This document shows, in pieces, positions 58,540-64,000 of a stretch of DNA of 64,000 nucleotides. Numbering within the stretch: the first letter of the stretch is position 1; each line of letters begins with the position of its first letter. This DNA comes from Anthonomus grandis grandis (taxonomy: Eukaryota > Arthropoda > Insecta > Coleoptera > Curculionidae), in assembly GCF_022605725.1 (NCBI RefSeq), contig NC_065547.1, forward strand, positions 23,787,167-23,851,166. The letters are read 5' to 3'. A program made the position numbers and the translations under genes. Under the pieces are notes generated by a model, which saw nothing but the letters and a program-made list of their open reading frames with translations, searched no databases and was not told the origin of the DNA.

Positions 58540-59497
58540 AAACTCTTGTTCTTCCGCTTAAAACTTCTGTTCATCCGCTTCATATCATCCGCTTCATCGA
58601 TTCCTTAAGTGCATTAGTAGATGCACTCGAGAAATCGATAGCCTGGTGTGATGAACTGGGTGGATGTGCTAGTAGTAAATACTGCCTCATATCATTATCG
58701 TGAAATCCAGCCCAGAATCCTTGAAATGCCAAACGTTTCCTTCCAGGAATAGCTGGATATGCTAGTCAAACTAAACGTGCAATATAAACTTTAAATTCTT
58801 GCAAGGGCTTCCCTAATATTCAGCTGCGTGCGGTGGACATGTTGCAGGTGCGAATGGCAATAATGGATTCTCTAATACCTCACCAGGTGGTCGTAGATTT
58901 CTTGTTCTTCGGGGGACATTCTTTGAAGGATGGCAGTAGCAGATCGTCCCCTAATGACTAATTTAAGAGTAGTTGCCTTCTCTCTGGATGACTGAAACTA
59001 TTTACTTGTACATCCTGAATCTGATTCTCCTCCAATAAAAAAATCCGCTTCTCCAGTGATATATGTTATATTTTGTAAGAATTTCGTATTTTAATTCCTT
59101 CTTGTATTTGAATTTTTTTTCAACCTGACAGAAATCTCATTTAGCTTTTCCCCAAGTTCACTTTTTCAATTGGTGAGTGTCGCTGAGTTTTCTTCTAGGT
59201 TTATAGAATTTTCCAGCAATTTAGCTTCTAGATTGGCAGATTTTCTTGCATCTTCACTTTCATGTTAGCAGAATCTTTCCACAAATCACTTTTCTAACCT
59301 TGAAACATTCGACCGGTATCGCTAGCTCCAGAAATAATAAAGTTCTCCGGGTCATTACTTTCCTCAAGTAATTCGTTACGTAGCCGCTCCCGCAAGTCCG
59401 CTTTATTTCCCGTCGAATCACAGTCCTTATCCTCCAGATCCATTTTCAGCTCAGCATCTTTTAAATCTACCTGCTTTGGCATTTTCACATCACACAC
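58540..59497 (-). pseudogene. Ty3/gypsy gag remnant with SAP domain
   Basis: Starts MCDVKMPKQVDLKDAELKMD at 59497. DLEDKDCDSTGNKADLRERL has the SAP pattern (two helices joined by 'xxxGxKxxLxxRL'), a DNA-binding motif seen in some insect gypsy gags. Below it come pieces of capsid: EKATTLKLVIRGRSATAILQ with RMSPEEQEIYDHLV (58990-58890), HLQHVHRTQL, and RLAFQGFWAGFHDNDMRQYL (58735-58675). Frames are broken and no pol follows. It is a different gypsy lineage from the complete element next to it. Confidence 0.72.
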
Positions 59498-59839
59498 TCA
59501 TTTTGGGCAAATTTATTTCAACTAAAAAAAGTGGTAGAGAAATAAATAAATTCAAAATCCTGGTATAAAATATATTTGTTTTAAAACTTGACAATTTGAC
59601 ATAGACCTTCGAAGTAACAAAAGAAAAGTTACGTTAAAACATATCTGTACTGTTTCTCGATCATTCATATTCAACTATTTTGATGCATAGTCCAAGTATA
59701 TCTTTACTTTTCTATGGATTTTGAGATGGCATGTATTACCTAAGTGGCTGCAAAATCGTAAATTTGAATCTGGAATCCGAGATTTTTACATGCCAAACTG
59801 TTTTACTACAAAATTTGACGGATTCATAGTTAGGATTTA

Positions 59840-60010
59840 TAGTTATAGTTAGTTTCATCCATAATAGCTTCATCCGCATTTTCTATAAATAAACTATCAA
59901 TTATAGAATCCATATTACACGTGCAAATAACAACGAGCAAGACTCCTAATATAGATCCCTGTGGTACTGGCTTTAAAAAAGGATTCCTCACCCTCTTAAC
60001 TCAGAAACTG
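59840..60010 (-). pseudogene. LINE reverse transcriptase scrap
   Basis: On the minus strand VPQGSILGVLLVVIC (near 59970-59925) matches the LINE RT motif 'GVPQGSxLGPLLFxxYIND'. It is followed by SIIDSLFIENADEA. Only this motif is retained. Confidence 0.5.
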
Positions 60011-60027
60011 GGTTCTACCTAGTAGAG

Positions 60028-60063
60028 TTTTGACAGCTTACTAGAGTAAGTAAGCTGTCAAAA
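60028..60063. repeat. perfect 15-bp hairpin
   Basis: TTTTGACAGCTTACT, a 6-base loop (AGAGTA), and the exact reverse complement AGTAAGCTGTCAAAA. Meaning unknown; possibly a small foldback. Confidence 0.9.
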
Positions 60064-60599
60064 AAACGGAATTTAGCGCACAGAAATTTGCGATGTATTG
60101 TATTACTCAAGCAGAACCAGTGTTGTTTGTTTAGTGTTGTAGTGTAAGGGTTACACTATAACAATAAACATCAGCAGAATCTTAAAAGACATATTTTATG
60201 AATGAAATCAGCCATGTTTTAATTATAACTGTGTCCCCCTTACCGATTTATGATAATAAGATTGCTGCAAATAAGATTGCAACATGTTTAAAGCTCTTTT
60301 CTTTATATTTCATAATAAACAAATTTGTTTTATGTCAGAAAAAAATACTAGTTATATTACTTTTCCATTATTTTGTATATTTCCACTGCACTAAATGCAT
60401 TCATTAAAAAGATGTGCAATAAAAAAGATGGATTATAAATGGCAACCAATTGGATCGTTACGCTATCAGACCCACAGGCATTTGATTTAATAGTAGATAT
60501 TACATTTAATTATCAATTTCTAAACAAGGAGCAAATTGAAAGCTAGTTTTATGGATGGAACCTTTGGTGCGATACTCAAATCACAAAACAGTTATTTAC
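60064..60599. other. no gene recognised
   Basis: AT-rich spacer, no supported feature. Confidence 0.5.
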
Positions 60600-60985
60600 T
60601 AACCAAAACTTTCTAAAGAGAGTTTAGGACTGAGTTGAACAGCAGCTGCAGCATTCCCGTTACAAAAGCCGCAAACAAAACCCTATTTGCATATTGTAAA
60701 TTTGAATAGATGTGTGGCATTTTATACTTTAATCGTACAAACTCGATAATAAACGTACTGACACTCACACTAACACATGTCAGAAAAACAATGAACAAAA
60801 TGGACCAAACAATTGGTACCTATATCGTTTTGTGATAAGAATTGGTACACTATTTAAAACATTTTAAATACGCTATAAATTAAAAAAAATGAGAATCGAA
60901 TAAGAATAAGTGTTTTTTTTAAATTATAATATCACGGATAGAATATTCACCTAGAGTTTGGTGCATTTCTCCTGACTTACAAATA
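60600..60985 (-). mobile_element. terminal piece of the DUF4817 mariner-type family, second relic
   Basis: 60655-60975 is clearly homologous to 38160-38455. Both contain the start MPHIYSNL of the transposase on minus, a shared ATTTGAATAGATRTGTGGCA, TTTAATCGTACAAACTCGA, and the terminal block CACCTAGARTTTGGTGCRTT. Only the 5' terminal repeat, the untranslated lead and about 30 codons remain. Confidence 0.75.
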
Positions 60986-61339
60986 TACAGGGTGTCCTGA
61001 AAGTAATGGGACATAGAACAACAGTAGATTCCTTACGTCAAAATAATGTAATTGAGGTCAACTTACCTTATCTTAACTTTAATAGTAACTGAAATACAGG
61101 GTGTCAAAATATTATTTGATTTATCGTTTTTTTCTCATAAGTCCTGAACCAAATGATATTCTGACATGAAATTTAGAACATACGAGTCTTTTAAAAAGAA
61201 AAATAAAATTTCGTATACAGTTTTCGTGTTTTCGGTCAAGGGCGCTCGTTGCGTTACTTTTTTAAATCCCCTAACTTTTTTGCAGCTTCGTATATTGTTT
61301 TGAAAAGTAACACAATACAAAGCAAAATAATAGACGAAG
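60986..61339. other. two TACAGGGTGTC-type transposon termini
   Basis: TATACAGGGTGTCCTGAAAG near 60986 and AATACAGGGTGTCAAAATAT near 61095 are both like IS630/mariner-type ends, in the same direction about 110 bases apart. No transposase belongs to them here. Confidence 0.4.
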
Positions 61340-62290
61340 GGTCCTGTTTACTTCACAATCTTTATTTCAAAAATCCCGACGCGTTTCGGTTGTTAAACCA
61401 TTGTCAAGGGAAAACTATGTAAGTAGAATATAAAAGGTTGATATTAAACTAATAAATTAATTAAAAACATAGTAACTTACATGATATTATTACAAAATGT
61501 CCATAAAAAGGTCATAAAAACGGCACACACATACATAACATGACAATACATCAGAAATAATATTTTATTGAACTTTTTTCTAATCAAATTATCTATTAAA
61601 GACTTTTTGTATCCATTGTTAATTGCAATCTGATAAATAGTGTTCTGTTCTTTTAAGAATTTCAAAGGTGAAAGAGGGATCGTAAAGAGTCTATGAATTA
61701 ATGCGTGAAAAGCTGCCAGGTTATGTCCAAAGAAATGGTTTGATTTTGCAGGAATGACATTATCGGTTTGTGTTGGTTTTCTATATATGGAGTATCGTAA
61801 GCTCTTACTTATCCTATTAATAGTTAGATCTAAAAAATTTAATTTATTATTGCACTCTATTTCTACCGTAAATTGAATTTTTGGATTTAAAGAGTTGAGA
61901 AAAACTTGAAATTTCTGCAATTCCGCTTTGGAACCTGTCCAAATTTAAAAAATATCATCCACAAACCATCTCCATATTAAGATCTTGTTGATAAGATTGT
62001 ATTGTGTGTTAAATAGTTTTTCTTCAAAATCTGACAAAAAGATATCAGCCAGCAGGGGAGACAAACCAGAACCCATTGGTAAACCTTCCAACATTTTATA
62101 ATATCTATCATTAAATCTAAATTAAGGCACGCACGCAACAAATGTACAATTCCCGTTTTAGTTCTGGGTGTTCGATTTTGAAGTTTATATAAGCCATTTT
62201 CTATTATAGCTATTAGTTCGTTTCTGGGTATGCTGGGAAAAAAACTAACTATGTCAAAGGAGACAAGAAGATAATTGTCTGGAAAAGAAT
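61340..62290 (-). pseudogene. Penelope-like element, RT fragment with 3' end
   Basis: Reads on minus from 62290: DNYLLVSFDIVSFFPSIPRN (catalytic Asp), NGLYKLQNRTPRTKTG, GSGLSPLLADIFLSDFEEKL (RT4) and WRWFVDDIF (FVDD). The open frame at 61920-61477 carries FLDLTINRISKSLRYSIYRK, PTQTDNVIPAKSNHFFGHNL and IAINNGYKKSLIDNLIRKK, typical of the Penelope RT connection. The 5' part and the GIY-YIG domain are absent. A hammerhead-like fold near its 3' side at 61375-61410 supports the family. Confidence 0.82.
61375..61410 (-). ncRNA. hammerhead-like fold with altered core
   Basis: Minus strand: CCC (stem I), TTGACAAT where CTGATGA is expected, stem II GGTT-TAAC-AACC, GAAA, self-complementary stem III CGCG, TC, GGG closing stem I. 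The fold is complete but the first core strand is changed (no CTGATGA), so catalysis is doubtful. Confidence 0.5.
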
Positions 62291-62991
62291 GTGTTTATAA
62301 CAAGTGACAAGAGAATAGGTGATACGAATTACTTAGGACCATTTATTCTGTAAATTAAGGCATTAAATATTTACTTTTTGACACAAAAGTGTAAAATGTT
62401 TTGGTTTGTCTTCAAATTTTATATATTTTCTTTTTTTGGGAATTGAAATTTATTTTTACTTGGTGGTGATTATTAATGGGGATTTTGGCTGCCATATTTA
62501 ATGTCCTTTATTATTGTTGTTTTTAATTAATCCATATTATGATATATTGTTACAATAATATACTCATGAAAACCCCCCATCTCTATATTAAGTACCAACT
62601 TCTTTTGATAAAAAGTAATTATGTAGTCAGAAAAGTGGAAGTATATTTTTTTAAATAAACTTTTACAATAAAAATCATCTAGCTATCTATACTTTATGCG
62701 TTTAAAAGACACAAGTTTTACTTATAAAAAAACACACTTTACATCCTGAATGTAATATTTATTAATTTGTTTGCCTCGTATTTAGTTATTATGCGTATTA
62801 GGAGAGATTAGATCAAAATTAACAAAAATAAATGCTTATACTAAAAACTAAAAATCTTATACAAAACACTACATTTTAAGTATACTGGATCCTAAAACTA
62901 CAGTGAAGATACTAAATATTTTTATAAATTTAACCACTCTTTTGAATCTGGACCAAAAAGTTAATACAATTTTCTAAATTCTGTTTTTTTG
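62291..62991. other. no gene recognised
   Basis: AT-rich spacer. No supported feature. Confidence 0.5.
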
Positions 62992-63472
62992 TCATTGTTC
63001 TTTAGCGGTTTTTTCCATTAAGGAAGGAAACAGTTTCTCTGTTGCCGCCATGGATTCCAACTCCATCTCGCACATCAGCATATGAGTACTAAAGCATTAC
63101 ATTATATATACTTTATTGTGTCGCTGAAGGACAAGCAGGGGCAGTAAGCTGAAAAAAACAAAACTTTTAATTAATAAAAATAGGGTTTTCTTACTATGGC
63201 AAAAAAGGGACTTTTTTCCAGAGAATGGAGGAAGAAGCAGTCTTCATTGTGTCGCTGAAGGACAACAGGGGTAGTAAGCTGTAAAAAACAAAATTTTACA
63301 CTTGCTTTCTTATTAAAAACAGTATTTTTCTTACCATAGCAAAAAAGGGTTTTTCCCAGGAATGGTGGAAGAAGTAGTCTTTATTGTGTCACTGAAGGAC
63401 AAACAGGGGCAGTAAGCTGTAAAAAACAAAATTTTAAGCGTGTTTAATTAATAAAAATATGGTTTTCTTACT
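62992..63472 (-). CDS. possible host gene fragment with tandem exon-like units
   Basis: On the minus strand three near-identical units show splice signals. Unit exons are 63335-63416 (82 bases) and 63195-63278 (84 bases), each between TTTTTTACAG and GTAAGAAAA. An upstream exon end lies at 63472 and a third acceptor (TTTTTTTCAG) at 63148. A terminal exon begins at 63088 (CTTTAG) and ends TGA at 62992. Joining 82, 84 and terminal exons keeps one open frame. It repeats LSFSDTIKTTSSTIPGK as LSFSDTMKTASSSILWK and ends MLMCEMELESMAATEKLFPS plus ten more residues. The 63472 exon does not join in this frame, so the start is unknown. No family recognised. It may be a decayed duplicate or a minisatellite that mimics exons. 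Confidence 0.35.
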
Positions 63473-63506
63473 ATGGCAAAAAAGGGACTTTTTTCCAGAG
63501 AATGGA
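63111..63506. repeat. tandem repeat, three units of about 131-137 bases
   Basis: Units start at 63111, 63242 and 63379 with CTTYATTGTGTCRCTGAAGG. They share the blocks GCAGTAAGCTG, TTTTCTTACYATRGC, AAAAAAGGG and CCAGAGAATGG. The third unit ends near 63506. Similarity is high over exon-like and intron-like parts alike. Confidence 0.9.
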
Positions 63507-63539
63507 AATCATACATCAATCATAAATGTATCATACCAT

Positions 63540-63868
63540 GTTTCGGCTAAATAATATATGGATCTTCCTCCCAAAAATTTTTAATTTTCCTCAAATATTC
63601 TATACACTACTTGACAATTCCATTACAGCAGCTCCTTTGTTAACCATCTTAAGCTTAAATCCAAGTTATATCAGGTATCTCCGCAACGTTGAGACTGAGA
63701 AATATTTGTCCCTTGCCGATAAGGTGTCTCTATGGTCAGAACCTCATTGTTTTTGTATTTAGAATACACACCTTTCCTTAGCAATTTGGCAATATTGATG
63801 TCAAGCCCCTTTGATTGTCGTGCATCTTTCCTTTTTATTCTCCCTTTAATCATTTTTTTTACAGGCAT
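63540..63868 (-). pseudogene. possible transposase N-terminal remnant
   Basis: An open frame from 63868 (MPVKKMIKGRIKRKDARQSK) has a basic start. A shifted frame then reads SVSTLRRYLI, stop, LGFKLKMVNKGAAVMELSS and later YLRKIKNFWEEDPYII. The order 'HTH helix - LGFK - ... - YLRxIxxfxxE' weakly resembles the region before the first catalytic Asp of DDE_3-type transposases. Low confidence; it may instead be an exon upstream of the tandem units. Confidence 0.22.
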
Positions 63869-64000
63869 ATTGAACTATAGGGAACCCCTGTTAAAAACGC
63901 TGTTTTTTGCAAAGCACTACAATCATTTGTGAACTCAGGATCATTTCTTAGAATGTTATAGATATTTAAATAAATTTGTTTGGCGTCTGTACTTAAAACA

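Noticed and set aside
1..64000. tRNA, rRNA, CRISPR array or bacterial operon
   Set aside because: No cloverleaf with a GGTTCRA-type T-arm, no rRNA core sequences, no regularly spaced repeats and no clustered bacterial genes were seen. Splice sites and element types are eukaryotic.

Overview
This window looks like AT-rich insect (at least arthropod) chromosomal DNA that is almost wholly made of transposable-element debris. The evidence is the element mix: mariner and other Tc1/IS630 transposons, a P-element fossil, pogo, Harbinger, hAT, Penelope-like elements with hammerhead ribozymes, an R4/Dong-type LINE in a TAA microsatellite, Jockey- and R1-like LINE fossils, and Ty3/gypsy. Eukaryotic splice sites also occur. 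I see no rRNA, tRNA, CRISPR or bacterial operon, and the species cannot be told from the sequence.

Layout. 0-5 kb: internally deleted mariner, P-element transposase fossil, possible tyrosine-recombinase fragment. 6.7-9.3 kb: a candidate host gene on the minus strand, two exons encoding a short secreted peptide, with a truncated IS630-type transposon in its intron. 9.7-10.9 kb: a palindromic MITE with a mariner-type element at its exact centre. 11-16 kb: mostly featureless, one RT fossil. 16.2-19.5 kb: R4/Dong-like element between (TAA)n tracts. 23-32 kb: LINE fossils, a pogo remnant, a Tc1-like element. 32.4-36.9 kb: a 2.7-kb element with about 0.8-0.9-kb inverted termini carrying a cysteine-rich CxC-type ORF, next to an inverted dimer of Penelope GIY-YIG ends with hammerhead motifs. 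37-45.9 kb: mariner relic, promoter-like LTR fragment, R1-like and Jockey-like LINEs, a Penelope-like element. 46.1-47.7 kb: a Harbinger element with TTAA direct repeats, a hammerhead ribozyme and an antisense exon in its intron. 52.1-57.4 kb: a complete but pseudogenised Ty3/gypsy element. 57.6-62.3 kb: hAT and gypsy gag remnants, a second mariner relic, another Penelope-like element. 63-63.5 kb: three tandem units, each with strong splice-site signals, next to a possible terminal exon.

How things fit together. Nearly every recognisable protein is a broken mobile-element protein, so they do not form a pathway. The more interesting structures are nesting patterns and RNA elements: two loci that would transcribe into long hairpins, several Penelope-type hammerhead motifs, target-site-specific insertions, and two possible small host genes. 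All family calls were made by eye from motifs. Boundaries marked approximate could move by tens of bases.
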